The notes below the pieces were generated by a model. That model was not told the DNA's origin. It did no database searches and worked only from the letters and a program-made list of their open reading frames with translations. 64,000 bases of DNA from Strobilurus pachycystidiatus (Eukaryota > Basidiomycota > Agaricomycetes > Agaricales > Physalacriaceae): contig JAHLMK010000003.1 in the NCBI GenBank assembly GCA_019915135.1, positions 806,001-870,000 on the forward strand, read 5' to 3'. A program made the position numbers and the translations under genes. How positions within the stretch are numbered: the first letter of the stretch is position 1; every line of letters starts with the position of its first letter. Positions 25,470 to 38,875 of this stretch are shown here, piece by piece.

Positions 25470-25652
25470 GGGCCTTCGCTGTCGTCGACGTCGTGGAAGA
25501 TGAAGAAGGCCGTTTGTGGCTGTGTGAGGAAACTCGTGACCCCAACGCGCTCTGTTTCGACCACGTCTTTGCTTCCTCTTTCGCCACTGTCTGGCTTGAT
25601 ATCGACGATGAGCGGCGGAATTTTTCGGTCGCAGCGCTCGACTGAGGCGCCG
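25470..25652. promoter_or_regulatory. Shared promoter region of clpP and the Brl1/Brr6 gene
   Basis: The two divergent start codons (25469 minus, 25653 plus) are 183 bases apart, so core promoters and leaders must share this interval. No clear TATA box is seen. Confidence 0.45.
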
Positions 25653-27049
25653 ATGGACTTTCAGTTCACGAACAGGCCGAGCAGCTCGCCGGCATGGGCG
25701 TCCGAGGATCCCAACACACCCAAAAAGCGTGCGTTGCCCGTCAATTCTCACTTCTACTCAATTATTCATTATTTAACCAGGCAGCCATGACGATGCTAGC
25801 CAATCCAAACCATCAACACCGTCGTTTGGAACGAACCACAACACGCCATTCCTCTTTCAGACGCCATCGCGCCAGTCAAGTCAGCCTTACCCATGGGCGC
25901 CTCCCCCAAATTTCTCGCCGTCAAAAGCGTTTCCCCAGTCAGCGCCGTCGGAGGAGCTGCGTGACATAGACATGTCCGAACTGAGCCCGCCCAAGCCGGT
26001 CGAAGAGACGCCCAGCCCAAGGAAGGACAGAGGACGGCCCATTGCAACGGGTGCGCTGCGGAGAGTCTATCGGGAGCGCCACAAGGCTGGCAGCAGCAAG
26101 CTTTCGCGAAGTTACAGTAGAGAAGACCGCGACGACGAAGACGACGTTTTCGACGACAGCGATCCAGAAGACGACCACCGCGCGGTAACTCCCGTGCCAC
26201 ACAACACTTCGAATCACTACACTCTTAATATGCCCTCGCCGCCTCCTCCACAATCGGACATGCCCTACATCCTTCTTGGGTGCGCTCTTCCTCCTCGGCC
26301 ATCCATACCGTATGCTCTTGAACTCAATCTATTCCCTTCTAGATACCTCCAGTTCTTCTTTAATCTGTCTCTTATACTCGTCTTTCTCTACCTCGTGGTC
26401 CAGTTCATTTTGACTGTGCAGCGCGACGTAGAGCACAGGATATCGGAGTACTCTCAAGGTACGTCACTAAGCACGTCCGTTTAGCGTTCAAATCTTCACA
26501 GCGACATACAGATATTGTCCAGGAAATCACATTATGTGCGCTCCAGTACAAAAACAACCTCTGCGCAAATCCCTTGCCTGCCATGGCACAACAATGCGCC
26601 ACCTGGGAGACATGCATGAACCGCGACCCCGCGACGCTAGGCCGTGCGAGAGTCGGAGCCGAGCTCATCGCCGACGTCGTCAATAGCTTCGTCGAACCTA
26701 TCAGCTGGAAGACACTCGTATGTATTCACTCTCTCCCCCTCTTCCCGCGTGTTACTGACATCGTGCCCATTCATAGGCATTCACACTGACTTCCCTATCC
26801 TTCCTGACGGTATTCATCAACGCCCTGCTCTCGTTATACCGCGCACGGATCCAACCCGCTGCGCCACCCGCCCAGCCCCCACAATACGCCCCTTTGCACC
26901 CGGCACAGCACTTTGGCGGATACCTCTCCCCGGCGCCTACGCCTGCGTGGGGCAAGGGACATTGGAAGCCGATCCAGAGCGACGAGGATCTGGAGACGCC
27001 TACGCGACGGAGGAGACTCGAGGGTGGCGGGGAGGTGAAAATCAAATGA
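25653..27049 (+). CDS. Brl1/Brr6-type nuclear-envelope protein
   Basis: Brl1 and Brr6 are nuclear-envelope/ER membrane proteins needed for nuclear pore assembly and membrane lipid balance in yeasts. Five exons (25653-25728, 25781-26279, 26343-26458, 26512-26717, 26777-27049) give 389 residues. A disordered N-terminus with Ser-Pro sites and an acidic block (EDRDDEDDVFDDSDPEDD) leads into the family core: helix LQFFFNLSLILVFLYLVVQF, then lumenal cysteines in ITLCALQYKNNLC and MAQQCATWETC, then a second helix FTLTSLSFLTVFINALLSLY. The four spaced Cys and two helices match the di-sulfide-bridge nucleocytoplasmic transport domain. The C-terminus is basic (TRRRRLEGGG). I cannot say whether this is Brl1 or Brr6; many filamentous fungi have one copy. 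Confidence 0.9.
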
Positions 27050-27125
27050 TTACTCGAACGAACTATATATCGTTTATTTTATGCATTACAATATGGATAT
27101 ACATGCCCGCTGGTCCCCGTTGCCC

Positions 27126-27234
27126 TTGTAGGCTCGGCTCTATGGATTGAAGGCTCGGCTCTATGGCACTGTAGGTTCGATTCTATGGAATTGTAGGCTC
27201 AACTCTATGCATTGTAGGCTTGACTCTATGGATT
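27126..27234. repeat. Degenerate tandem repeat, about five units of 21-23 bp
   Basis: The unit is close to TTGTAGGCTCGGCTCTATGG. Successive copies differ at a few bases. It begins 77 bases after the Brl1 stop codon, in the likely 3' flank. Confidence 0.75.
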
Positions 27235-30200
27235 GACCGAGACTCAATCTTCAATCAAGAACCGGGTTTTCGGTGATCGCTCGGTGATTTTCCGGTGAGA
27301 GACCCTTGTATTGTATGCAGATTTCGTGTTGATGTCGTTGAACGTCGAAACGTATCCGCCGGGACGTCGTAATCTACAGTGATGACTCATAGGAACCAAC
27401 CACTTCGGACCGATGAATGGGTATCATCTCATCTTCATCTCACTTGTTCAAGTTCATCATCATTCCCTACGCCAACGCTCTTTTTCACCTCGTTCCCTAG
27501 CCTCAACCCGCGCCGTGTACCGAGTGCCTTGTCGATCTCACTCGACGTTGACTCCCTGCTAAGAATACATTCCTCCCTTACGCGATGATCGTTGATTTGC
27601 AAGCTGCAGTAAAGTGGCCGACTCGGAGGTCGGTGTTCAGCGGCGAGTACAGTACTCGGTTTCGCACCATTCCCGAGCCCTCCGGTATTCAATATACATT
27701 GCAACAGCAGGTATGTATGCTGTTTGTGATGTCCGACCCTGGATTTTACGGAGGAATGACTTTTGATGTGCTTCCCGTGTGTGGACAATACAGTTGAATA
27801 CTACACTTCTATGAGACTATGCAAGCTGACGATCAGTATCTACGGCGGGATGACGACCGAATGATGCGTTATCTCTGGCATGCGTACAGGACATGCGCCA
27901 CAGCGCAGAAATCACCATTATTCCACGTCGTCGATTACATTGGTCGAGCTGTTTCTCGTAATTGCGCCCAAGACAACGTGGTCCTCACATGTTATATTGA
28001 GAAGGCGTCCGGCTCCCAAGGGCAAAGATGCAAACTTCGATGGCTTCCTGTGTCACAGTGACCAGTGAGGCGTTCTCCTTGGGTTTGTTCAACCGTCTCA
28101 AGTGATCTACATACTCAAGTATGGCCGTTGAACGGAAGTGCCGCCGGTCCCAAACGCGTCCGCCGGAGAAACGACACGGGTACCTCAAAGCAAAGGGTCG
28201 GGCAATTTAGACGCCACATTTCGATGGCTCATCAGATTGAGAAGGACGTGCATGCGCAAATGGAGGTCCGCAGATCGGCGGCCTCTATAAGCTGAGGTAC
28301 ACGCCCCGTCCCCGCCGGAATCACTAAGTACACGCCGGGAAATACTAACATCTCAACTTTCAAGCGTCGTTCAGGCTGTGCGGCGTGCCAGTGGTCAAAG
28401 TCGATTCAGAGCTATCATCGTGATTCGTGAGCCTCCTTAGAATTCATTGCTGTATTCCCGAGGTCTATCCGAACTATAGTCAGGTGAAAGAACGCGCCTG
28501 ATTAATTTTCTCAGGCTTGAACCTCTCAAGAATCGCGGGAAGGACATTGCTCACGAGGCGGGAGATGTCAAGGGTCGCGATCGCTACAGTTCTTCTGCAC
28601 TCACATCAACAAGTCAGTCAAAGGTGATATTACAGTGGCGTTCCTTGCCCGAACGAAGCAGGTAAAAGGGTCCAAGGCATTGTCCGAGACTAGGACAAGC
28701 CACAAGGTCCTTTGAGCTGTAAACGGACCAAAGAAGCTTAGACCTGTGGGTAATGCATGCGTTCTAGGGGGAAGCGAAGTATGTATGTACTTACGTACCG
28801 CTAGAACTCAAGGGCGCAAGGGAGTTGCTTCGGGAAATCAATACAGTACTTAAGTTACCTGTGTCTGTCCCAAGCTGTAGGGTTGCCGAACAGGCTCTAA
28901 GCGAGCGGGGATGCAAATGCTAATCACAGCGGCAAAGTGGCAGACCCCTTCTGGCTGGAGCACGCGGAGTGTCCAATCCTTCTCGTCCCTGCAGGGATAG
29001 CGTTCTGGGCCTGTGACAGCAGACAGCGTGTAAATGAATCCTCAAGGGGTACGGGAACCCAGCCCTCACCATCATCATTGATCATGAACACCCACCGATC
29101 AGAAGTTTCCGATACAGTGGAAACAAAAACAAGCACGTCGTCAGTTACCGGGGTGTATATACATTACGACTGACTGACAGCTGCGCCCGGGTTCCACATG
29201 AAATGCCAACGCATCATTCGGGAACCCCATGGGCCGGTATACTTATTACTGCAGATATACATGAGCCGCGGGAAGCTGTTTCTCACTAATGCCTATGCCT
29301 GGTGACCCATTGACACAATTCGCTCGCATGGTACTTATGATTGAATGGCCATGCGAATAGCCCCCCAAGTTCCGAGACGAGACAAGGTTAGACTAGATGG
29401 GATGTCAATGGCACCACCGTCTAGGATAGATAGATTGAAGTCTGAAAGTTTGTCACCTTCTCCGCGCTACCATCCTTCTTCGGAGCTACCGATACGCTTC
29501 CCATTGACACCGTATGGAGGAGAAAGGTAATCCCCGTCCCGTCCTGTTCTCTGATGCGTTGGGAACGGAGGCGCGGATGTAAGGAGTGGCATCGGGAATG
29601 GATCATGATGTAGCGCATGACGTTGCCGTACAAGATGCGCAATGGCGATGGTGATGTGTTGCCCGATAGATAAGATTAGAAGTCAGTTTTCCCTTCCCCC
29701 GAGTTCGACATGTACAGCGGGCATCCGACCTGATGTTCACATGTAATAAGTAGAGAACACTGTCACCAGGACCAGGTCATCTCCATCAGTGAGTGGGAGA
29801 GAAGCTTGACGTCTCATGGCCATGGCGGATGCCAAGTGGCAAACAGGGATGACAGTATCTGTACGTAGGGGGGGAGGGGCGTGAAAGACTCAGGCGTCGA
29901 GTGATTTCTATGGCCCGGACCAGTATTAGTATGCTTTACGCCATTCGTCAGGGCACCGTTCCCAATTCGGCAACTTTCGAGGAGGCCTACATACTCTTCT
30001 CCTCCATTCGTCCGCCCGTCTGTCTCACATTGAATTGTGGCGTCTAAATCGCCCGACCCCGCGCGGAGTGTATGTCGGTCCGAATCCGGGTTGGGCACTC
30101 CATCCCCGGGCCTACATAAAAGCATCTGGTTGTGCGCCACGCGTCGGTTCGTTGCTAGTATCGGAGACATCCGACTTCACGCCACGCCGTCGATTGTGTA

Positions 30201-30409
30201 CAAGCCAACGTGGCGGTGACGTGTTTCTGAGCAGCATAGTGTTGATTGTGATGGGCGTTTGTCCATGTGCTGTTACATGCCAAGGTGTCACCGGTAACTA
30301 AGTATGTGCGATGAAAGACTAAGCCGCCGACACCGTTCCATTCGTCATCCGCGAGCGTGACAGCGACATCGAGAATGAAGTCCAAGTCCAAAGAAGCGAG
30401 GGGTGGTTG
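27235..30409. other. Long intergenic stretch, no gene recognised
   Basis: Short open frames here lack splice-consistent neighbours or family features, and no RNA gene was identified. A short inverted repeat (GTTCTAG...CTAGAAC) lies near 28760-28810. Confidence 0.4.
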
Positions 30410-30795
30410 TCATTTCGGATTATTCGCGGCTGCGGCTGCGGCTTTTTCCTCCTCCTTCTTCTGTAAGTAATGCTGGATTTAGACCGCGCGCACGTCACGT
30501 CGATAGGACGGTACGGTACGTACCTTCTGTTTGGCCCTCAGTATCTCGGCATCGCTACCGACCCAACCAAGCAATCAACCAACCATCACGAGGAAAGTAA
30601 GGGGGGGAGTTATCGCGGCCTACTTACCTCTCTTTCCTCTTCGCAAGCGACGCCGCGCTCTCCTTCGGTTTCTTGGCGTTCGCCGCGGCCTTCTTCTGCG
30701 CCTTTGCGCGATCGGTCTCTCTCTGGTTCCCGCCTGCACGGTAGTGTCCGTGTCAGTGGTTGCCGCAAGATGTGGCTGCTTTACTTACGAGTCAT
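30410..30795 (-). CDS. SERF / 4F5-type small basic protein
   Basis: Four tiny exons on the minus strand (30789-30795, 30628-30733, 30524-30554, 30410-30460) join in phase to 64 residues. The protein starts MTRGNQRETDRAKAQKK and continues with KKPKESAASLAKRKE, then DAEILRAKQKKKEEEKAAAA, ending NNPK. The opening TRGNQRExDRxKxQKK is the hallmark of the 4F5/SERF family, small Lys/Glu-rich disordered proteins that bind RNA and modify protein aggregation. Length matches the family (about 60-70 residues). All introns have GT-AG ends. Confidence 0.88.
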
Positions 30796-31846
30796 GGTCC
30801 GTGGTGGCGGTTCGGTGTGTCACGCGTCACGAATATGTGCGGACCGGTGGAATGACATTGAATGGTTGATAACTTAGCTCCCCAGGCCCTTGTTTGACAC
30901 GGCAACAAACGTACGTGTGTCATATGGCAATCGATGGGGAAGCCTGTGTAAGGTTCGCGTAACGAAATTACGGGCCGGGGGGGAGTATGTTTATTGAGGA
31001 AGGGCAGGAGCAGGTGGGTCAATTCGCTTCCCTTCCATGGCCAGTGATCCATCCATTCATTCCACGACGTTTGAGGCGGCCTCCCTCGGGGTCGCAATAC
31101 TGTAGCAGAAGGTTCATGTACTCAACGTGACAGGCGACGGGATGGGATGGGGAAGCACAAGAGCGGCTTGTGATCGAAGCAGGGTGCAGGGTTGGGTGCA
31201 TGACAACGGGACCGCCGAGATCAGATGTTTCCACGCTTCGGGAGGGGGAGGGACGGACGCGGCTAAATCGAAGCGATAAGATAGCGGGGGTGGTGTCATC
31301 GTGCCTGGGTCACGGTCTCGGATGCTCTTTTCCTGTCCAGTGTCCTCATTAATATTATGAATCTGATCTAGGGCGGCAATCTGCGCGGAAGGACAGGACA
31401 GGGTGCAGGTGTGTGATCCTCACGGACGGAAGAGTCAAGAGTCAAGAGTCAAGAGTCAAAGGTGCTTCTGATACGGATCCCCTAAGTACAGTAGCGGGGG
31501 ATCACAAAATAAGTAGACGGATAAACAATGCATCATGCATCATGCATCATCCAATGATCATTGACATATGTACAGGAGGATTACGATACCCAGATCAGAC
31601 CAAAAAAATATATGCTTCCCTGACAGGACAGATCAACAGAAGCAACCCAGATCCCATCTCGCGATCGCGAGGGGCCGCTGAACCCGCGTCAGCCCTTTAT
31701 ATATGAGAACGCCGCTATGGCGTGCACCCTTTTGCCTTTCCCAACTTGAACTCCCATCAATATCCAGTCCCCTTGCCCTTACACCCAACACCCAACACCC
31801 AACACCTTCGACACCAATACTTCCACACCGTACTTGCACACCTTAG
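30796..31846. other. Intergenic region and Cyc8/Ssn6 promoter
   Basis: No gene is visible. It holds a short tandem run of AAGAGTC (about 31434-31460), a run of GCATCAT units (about 31530-31552), and TTATATAT at 31698-31705, a likely TATA box about 145 bases before the Ssn6 start codon. Confidence 0.5.
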
Positions 31847-34800
31847 ATGTCGCTGCGCGGTCTCACCCGGGACGTGCGCATGCACGACCCGCCCCCTCCT
31901 CCGCCGCCGGCGCTCATGAACGGCCACGGGCACCATGCGACGCCCTCGCCGACCTCGCCGGTTGGGACGACGACGATCGTGCAGAAATTGGCGAGTGCGA
32001 ACGAGTCGACGTGGTTGCTTATTGGTGAGTGCTCACTGCTTAGCTGTTTTCGGGTTGTGTGGCGGTGCCGTCCCGCCGTCTCATCACGTACCATGCCCGT
32101 CTACGTCCACTGTCCCATCCCGCCGCATACCGTCCACCGTCCCATCCCACATCCCATCCCTGTAAATTTGGTCTATTGGACTAACGCACCCTCCCTCCTT
32201 GCTCGCAGGCCGCGTCGCGGAACAGATGGGCGACCTCGAGCACGCGCTGAGCGCCTACGAGAACGCCCTCCGGCACAACCCGACGTCCCTGAGCGGCCTC
32301 ACGCAGGTCGCGGGCATCGCCCGCATCAAGGAGAACTATCCCAAGGTGCGTGCTTCCATCATACTTGTCCTTGTTGCCGTATTCGAACGAGAGCCGGATT
32401 TGCTGCATCACCGAAAGGGCCTTCCATCACCCGTTCGCCTGCCCATCCCATCACATTTGTTCCTGTTGCCGTATTCGCTCGACCTTCCATCACCCGGTGG
32501 ATAGGACGGACGGACGATGCCGTTACGGATTCCCTTCCCTTCCCATTCCTTCCATCACCTGTTCTCATCCCATCCCATCTCGTATTCGCCTTACTTCTCC
32601 CGAAACCCGATCCGCCTTGTTCCCATCCCCCACCTTTGCCCCATTCTCTTCACTTCCCATCTCTTTGCTCCATTCGTGCTGTTTACCCTTTTTGGTCTTG
32701 TTTCTTTCTGTGTTACGTTTTTGGTTTTGGTACTGGTTTTGGATGTGTGCTGGTGCTCATGACGTTCGCAGGCCGTGGAGTACTTCCAGCGCGTGCTGGC
32801 GCTGCAGGAGGAGAATGGCGAGGTGTGGTCTGCGCTTGGTGGGTGTCCTTCCTTTCCGTTTGTGTCCCGATCCATCCGTCGACGCTCCTCGCTCCGCTCC
32901 TCACTAACGCCCTCCTCGCTAACGCCCTCCGTTCCGCTCGCTAACGCTCGCCTTAGGCCACTGCTACCTCATGCAAGACGACCTCCAAAAGGCCTACTCG
33001 GCGTATCAGCAGGCGTTGTACTTGTTGCCCAACCCGAAGGAAGACCCGAAGCTGTGGTACGGGATCGGGATACTGTACGACCGGTACGGGTCGCTGGACC
33101 ATGCGGAGGAGGCGTTCTCGAGCGTGTTGCGGATGGACCAAGGTGCGCCCCCATCCAACATCCATCCATCCTTCTTCTCCTCTGTTCTCTGTTCTCTCGC
33201 TAACAGTTTGTGTTGTGCTGTGTTCTTTTTGCAGACCTGGACTTTGACAAAGCGAACGAGATCCTGTTCCGGCTCGGGATCATCTACAAGCAGCAGAGCA
33301 AGTACGAGGACTCGCTGAAGTGCTTTGATCGGATCTTGAGGAACCCGCCGAACCCGCTTGCGCATGCGGATATTTGGTTCCAGATTGGGCATGTGTATGA
33401 GCAGCAGAAGGATGTGAGTGTTGGGCTTTCCTTTGATCTCACTACCCTTTTTGTCTCCCTCGTTCCTCGGTCGATGTGATGCTGATTGTTGTGCAGTACG
33501 TGCGGGCAAAGGACGCATATGAGCGCGTCGTTGCGGACAACCCGGGGCACGCGAAGGTGTTGCAGCAGCTTGGGTGGCTGTATCATCAGGACGGGTCGTC
33601 CTTCCAGAATCAGGATCTGGCGATTCAGTATTTGACTAAGAGTTTGGAGGCTGGTATGTCTTCGCCTCCCTCCATGGATAGGAACCTAACTCAGCGACGC
33701 ACAGATTCGTCTGACGCACAGAGCTGGTACCTCCTCGGGCGCGCGTACATGGCAGGGCAGAAATACAACAAGGCGTACGAGGCATACCAACAAGCCGTGT
33801 ACCGGGACGGGCGCAACCCCACGTTCTGGTGCTCCATCGGGGTGCTCTACTTCCAGATAAACCAATTCCGGGACGCGCTCGACGCGTACTCGCGCGCCAT
33901 CCGGATCAACCCCTACATCTCCGAGGTGTGGTTCGACCTCGGCTCGCTATACGAGTCGTGCAACAACCAGATCTCGGACGCGATTGACGCGTACCATCGC
34001 GCGAGCGAGCTGGACCCGGCGAACGGGGTGATTTCGCAGAGGCTGCAGTTGCTGAAGACGGCGCAGGCGACGGGGGGCCAGTTGCCGGCTGCGCCCGGAC
34101 CGCAGGATGTGCACCCGACGGCGTATGCGAGTGCGGTGGCGCCGCCGACGGGGCTGGGTGGGGCGCCGTTGTTGCTGCAGGGGGCGAGGCCGGGGCCGGC
34201 GTTTGGTGGGAGGGCGGAGGAGAGGAACGGGAGCCCCGGGCCGTTTAGGGGTGGACCGCCCCCGCCGGTGATTCTGGACGAGACGCGGCACGTGCCGTCG
34301 CACCCGCCGCTTGCGCCGATGGAGGTTGACCGGCCGCCGCCGTCCAGGGGGGAGAGGAGTTTGTTGTTGCATCATCCTGTGCCGGAGGAGGCAAGGAATG
34401 GGAGGGGGAACGGGAATGGGAGCCCGGCACCTGCGCCGCCTCCGCCGCCGTTCCCGCCGTTCCCGGCTGCGCGGACGAGGTATGCGGGGTGGGATGGAGG
34501 TGGGGAGAGGGAGCGGGAGAGGTGGGCGCCGTACCCGCACCCGCACCCGCCGTCGCCGAGGAGGTACAATAAGCTGCCGAGGTATGACCCGATTGATAGG
34601 GAGGTGTTTGAGGAGCGGGAGAGGGAGCGGGAGGGTGTGGAGAGGAGGTTGGGGGGTGTGGGGAGGTTGGGCGGGTTGGGGTTGCAGCCTGCGGAGTTTA
34701 GTTTGGAGGAGAGGGAGAGGCGGGAGGATAGGGAGAGGAGGGTGTTGGGTGAGGAGAGAGAGAGGGAGAGGGAGAGGAGGGTGGTAACCAACGAACGGGA

Positions 34801-35569
34801 GCGGGAGGATAGGCGGATGATGGAGGAGAGGGAGCGGGAGAGGGAGAGGCGCGCGCCGAGCAGCCGGAGCTCGGAGAGCCCGCATCCGGAGATGCGGAGA
34901 CGGCAGAGCGTGGAGGTGCAGAAGAAGAAGCGGAGGCGGGACGAGGGCGTCCCGCCGATGAACACCTCCACGTCGTATCGCTCCGCGTACTCCAACTCCA
35001 AGGGCGGTGCGTCCTCCCCCGGGTCCTCGAGTCGCAGCGTCCAGCCGTCCCCGACGAACAACCCGCGCCGGGTCGTTGACGACGATTATGACGAGCCGGG
35101 CGTGGCGGAGACGTTGATGGGGCTCTCGCAGGGCGGGTTCAGGCATCGCGACAGCGTCTCGTCGACGCGGAGTCATCCGGGGCCGTCCGAGTCGCCTGCC
35201 TTGTCGTCGAAGAGGCCTTTGACACCCGACGACCAACAAGGAGGGGGAGGAGGAGGGGAAAGTAAGAGGATGCGCAGCAGCAGGCCGTCGCCCGTGCCGT
35301 TTAGGCATCAGCTCGCGCCGTCGCGCACTCCCCCACCACCACCACCGCCACTGAGTGATGTGGCGCTCCCGCCGCACCCGAGACCGGTGGGTGTGGCGCT
35401 CCCGCCGATTGCGACGTTGGGGAGTCCGGAGGAGGGGGGGAGGGAGTCCCCGAGGAGTGGGGGGAGTGGTGGGAGTGACAGTAGGAGTGGTGGAAGTGCG
35501 GGTGGTGGGAAGGGCACGCCCCCGAAGAAGACGCCGACGCCGCCTGCTGGGGGGGATAAGAAGGATTGA
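31847..35569 (+). CDS. SSN6: Cyc8/Ssn6-type TPR transcriptional corepressor
   Basis: Cyc8(Ssn6) pairs with Tup1 and is brought to promoters by DNA-binding repressors. Seven exons (31847-32024, 32209-32345, 32772-32838, 32957-33142, 33235-33413, 33497-33653, 33705-35569) give 922 residues. After a Pro-rich N-terminus about ten tetratricopeptide repeats follow, for example GDLEHALSAYENALRHNPTS, KAVEYFQRVLALQEENGEVW, DDLQKAYSAYQQALYLLPNP, QKYNKAYEAYQQAVYRDGRN and QFRDALDAYSRAIRINPYIS. Order and spacing match fungal Cyc8. The C-terminal half is disordered: Pro-rich, then an Arg/Glu block (about 34600-34860), then Ser/Gly/Pro-rich, unlike the Gln-rich tail in yeast. The first two long introns (184 and 426 bases) are unusual here. 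Confidence 0.95.
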
Positions 35570-38280
35570 GGGGAGGGGGGTGGGTGGTTATGATTTTCGT
35601 TATGATTTCCAGTGATCTCTCGCACCAAGTAGTAGTTGTAGGCGTTTTTTTGGCAATGTATTATACTGCATGTTTTATGTTTACCGAATTTTCTTGCATC
35701 TTCGTTTGTGGGGGTGGGGGTGGGGGTGTTGGTGTTGAGGTTTGAAGACCCAAATCTCCACTGTGTGTATCTACTCATACTTGGTGTGAATGAAACCTGG
35801 CCAACAACGATACTTGCACACCGGCGATCATGAGGCGGGTGCTTGAATGGTTCAAGTCCTCGGTTGTAACGTTCCTCCCTCCATGTCGCTGAATTCACAC
35901 ATGCGGCCTTGCTACACGAACTCGTCTGGCATGCGGGTTTCAAGATATCCTGGACTTTTTCACCAAAAACAAAAGCGCAATGACGCATGCGCGAGTATGT
36001 AATCCCCCGTGCGAGGCGTAAGTGTTAGCAACGTAGCACCCTGCGCCTGCGCATACATACCACCCTGCGTATACATACCTGCGCTGTGGACTCCGCCTTC
36101 CCTGCAATGTGAACATTACTTAAGGCCAAGGGCTCAGCAATGAGCATATGGGCAGGCCCGGGTGGCGGTGTTTGTCCGTTGCCGGCGGTGTGAGGGGTGG
36201 TAAGGGGTGGGGATGGGATGTATTGGCAGGGACAGCAAGGCAAGGAAGGGATTTGTGTGAGGTAGGTAAGCAAGGCAAGGAAGGGATCCCTCGGGTGATG
36301 TGTGGCGGACTGAATACGCTTACTGTCTTGTATCAATGTTCAACAGCCCGGGGACTGTATGGTCGACAGCTGATTGCATTGTCGCAGAAGCACAAGGTCC
36401 AAGGACCGGTGCTGGTACTGTCCGAGAGAAGAGAAGATCGACTCGTTGTATAATATATTACGGGAATACTTGGGGCAGGTGATTTCACGGGAAGGGGCAG
36501 GTGATTTGTTTGTTTGATCGTCCAGCGAGATTGAGTTGCATACCCTACGGGGATGGACCAGGATAGATCGGGACAGCCGCGATGTGAGATGTGATCATGA
36601 GGTGACAGCGATTGACATTGGTCTCCAGGAGGCGTGATTGTTTGATAGCTCGGAGTCGGACCGACTGTGAATCATTATTGACGGTTATACAAAGTACGTG
36701 CGTCACACATGGGAGATATGTACGCAGGGTGTGGGGTTTGCTACGTGAGTCTTCCCTGGTGGGATGGACGCGGTGTGAAGTAACTCCCGGGCGGGCCTCC
36801 GGTGATGTGATGTGATGTGTGGCGAACATACACTGAATTGTACCGCGCACGCACCCAACCACTCGACCGTTCACCGTCCAAGAGCTTAGAGAACATCGTG
36901 GCGAGAACCGAGCTAAAGTGTGGCACTTACAACGTCAATGTTCACGTGTATTTGAATCCTAGGCCTCCCTTACTATCAGTCTGTCCCGCGATTCAGGACC
37001 AAATTTCCGCGACAGTAAGGGCAGCCTGAGCCAGCGCACTTATTCCAAATTCTTGGAACTGCGCACATGGAAGCACAGACTGGGCACTGGTGTGGGGATC
37101 TTCGTGATCAGCGGTAATCGATTCACTGTCAGGGCTTAGTTCCTGCAGAGTGGGATATACAGTACTGTAGGGGAGGTGGCTTCGGATGGGTGGCGAATAT
37201 ATGTACATTCAAGTTGATGATTGATTTGCATTACTACGCACCGTTTGAGATGGGGCGTCAATCAACAACCACTGGCAGCATGATGGTTATGTATGTGGTG
37301 ACAGCCGCGATGAATGAATGAATGAGGGGGGGGGGTTCAAGTTGGTTGAGGACTTTACAGCGCAGCATTGTTGTGGGACACGGACTGTACTTGAAGCTCG
37401 CGGTCCATACATGGTGTGGTGGCCACGCACATGGCTGGGAACGGGAAGAAGTATCGTGTGGTAGGCGTTACATAGCGGTGTCGCGGTGTGATTTGTGGCG
37501 ACTTGTCCACTGCGCACAAGACAGTGCATGGTCCCGCGATTCGAATCCATGATAGGCGTCCCCGGTGTCGGTGTGGATATGGACTGCGCACATGTACATG
37601 TACATGTTTGAACGTGCTGTTACCGTCCGAGAGAAGATTGATCATGAGGTACCACTACTCACGGGGAGGGCCCGTGCCGTTGTAACATGGCAGAATCGAA
37701 CGCCTTTGATCTCGGGGGAGGATGAAGCCTGGAGGCTTTACAGCATGCCAGTGATTTACTGCGACGGTGAGTCATCATTGACGGTTATACTACCACTGGC
37801 ATACATGCCTTGGTGGCGGTGTGTCGCTTCGTGAGGTACTTATACCACCCTCCGCCTTCCCTGCAGTTGTGAGATGAAGGGGAGGGGTGCGAGATGGGAC
37901 TGTATCGTAATGCGCACAACAAAGAAGCACACCGGTGCTGTGCTGTTACCGAAGATTGAGGTACTACACACGGGGAAAATGAATGAATGAAGAGGGGGTA
38001 ATTGTAACTGATTCCGAACGCCTTTGATCTCGGGGGAGGAGAGGTTGTGATGTTGATGTGGATCATGAGGCAGGCAGCGGATGATGGTCGTGAGATTTCG
38101 TCAATGATTTGTTTTGTTTGATAGACACTCACACTGGCCGCTGGCTATTGACCTTCGTCCGACGCTACTGCTTATGGGAACACAACTTCCGGATCCCTGC
38201 TAGGCGTTATTCGGTACTGTGAACGTACTTCGGGACGGACGTATTCCCCATGTACCCGCCCTGCACTAGTGGTGGTGGGG

Positions 38281-38376
38281 TGGGATTTCCCGATTCGTGA
38301 GGGAGGTGGGATTTCCCGATTGGTGAGGGAGGTGGGAGTTCCCGATTCGTGAGGGAGGTGGGATTTCCCGATTCGT
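38281..38376. repeat. 26-bp tandem repeat, nearly four units
   Basis: The unit is TGGGATTTCCCGATTCGTGA followed by GGGAGG. Copies differ at one or two bases. No coding meaning is evident. Confidence 0.85.
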
Positions 38377-38875
38377 GGCGAAGGAAGTGACTGGGCTTCC
38401 AGTGCCGGCGGTGAGATGATGGAGACTCAGGTATTTGTATTGTGATTGAATAGAACTAAATTCGGACGCTGTTAAGGCCAAGAGAGAAGATTAGGTCCAG
38501 AGCTGATCTCGGGCAGGGAGGAAAGGAAGGAAGGAAGGAGGGAGGGAAGTGATGTGATGTGATGTGATGAGGCACCTGGCAGACAGCCTGATCACGGCTA
38601 CGCGGGAGGTTTCGTCAGTGATTTGTTTGATAGACGCTTGCAAATACAGACAAGCCATATATATGGGAGATGTAGATGTGTGATCCACGGCAAGCCTAGA
38701 GGTCATGGCCGACGTGGCGAGAACCCCGAATACGAATAGTAGCCGTTGACAGCACGCATGTATGGACTCGGAGTTGGATTCATGACTCGCCTGATAAGTG
38801 CTTCATCCACCCACTCAGTATTGATTTGTCCAGGTCCTGGTACGCGAGAAGTTACTTAGTGTCCGCGAGAGAAGA

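Noticed and set aside
27126..27234. CRISPR-like array
   Set aside because: Units are contiguous and degenerate with no spacers, and the genome is eukaryotic.
33947..35377. Very long minus-strand open frame opposite the Cyc8 gene
   Set aside because: It is an Arg/Pro-rich shadow caused by the GC-rich codon use of the corepressor's disordered tail.
37495..37565. GATTCGAATCC near 37540 as a tRNA gene
   Set aside because: No cloverleaf can be drawn from the preceding 60 bases.
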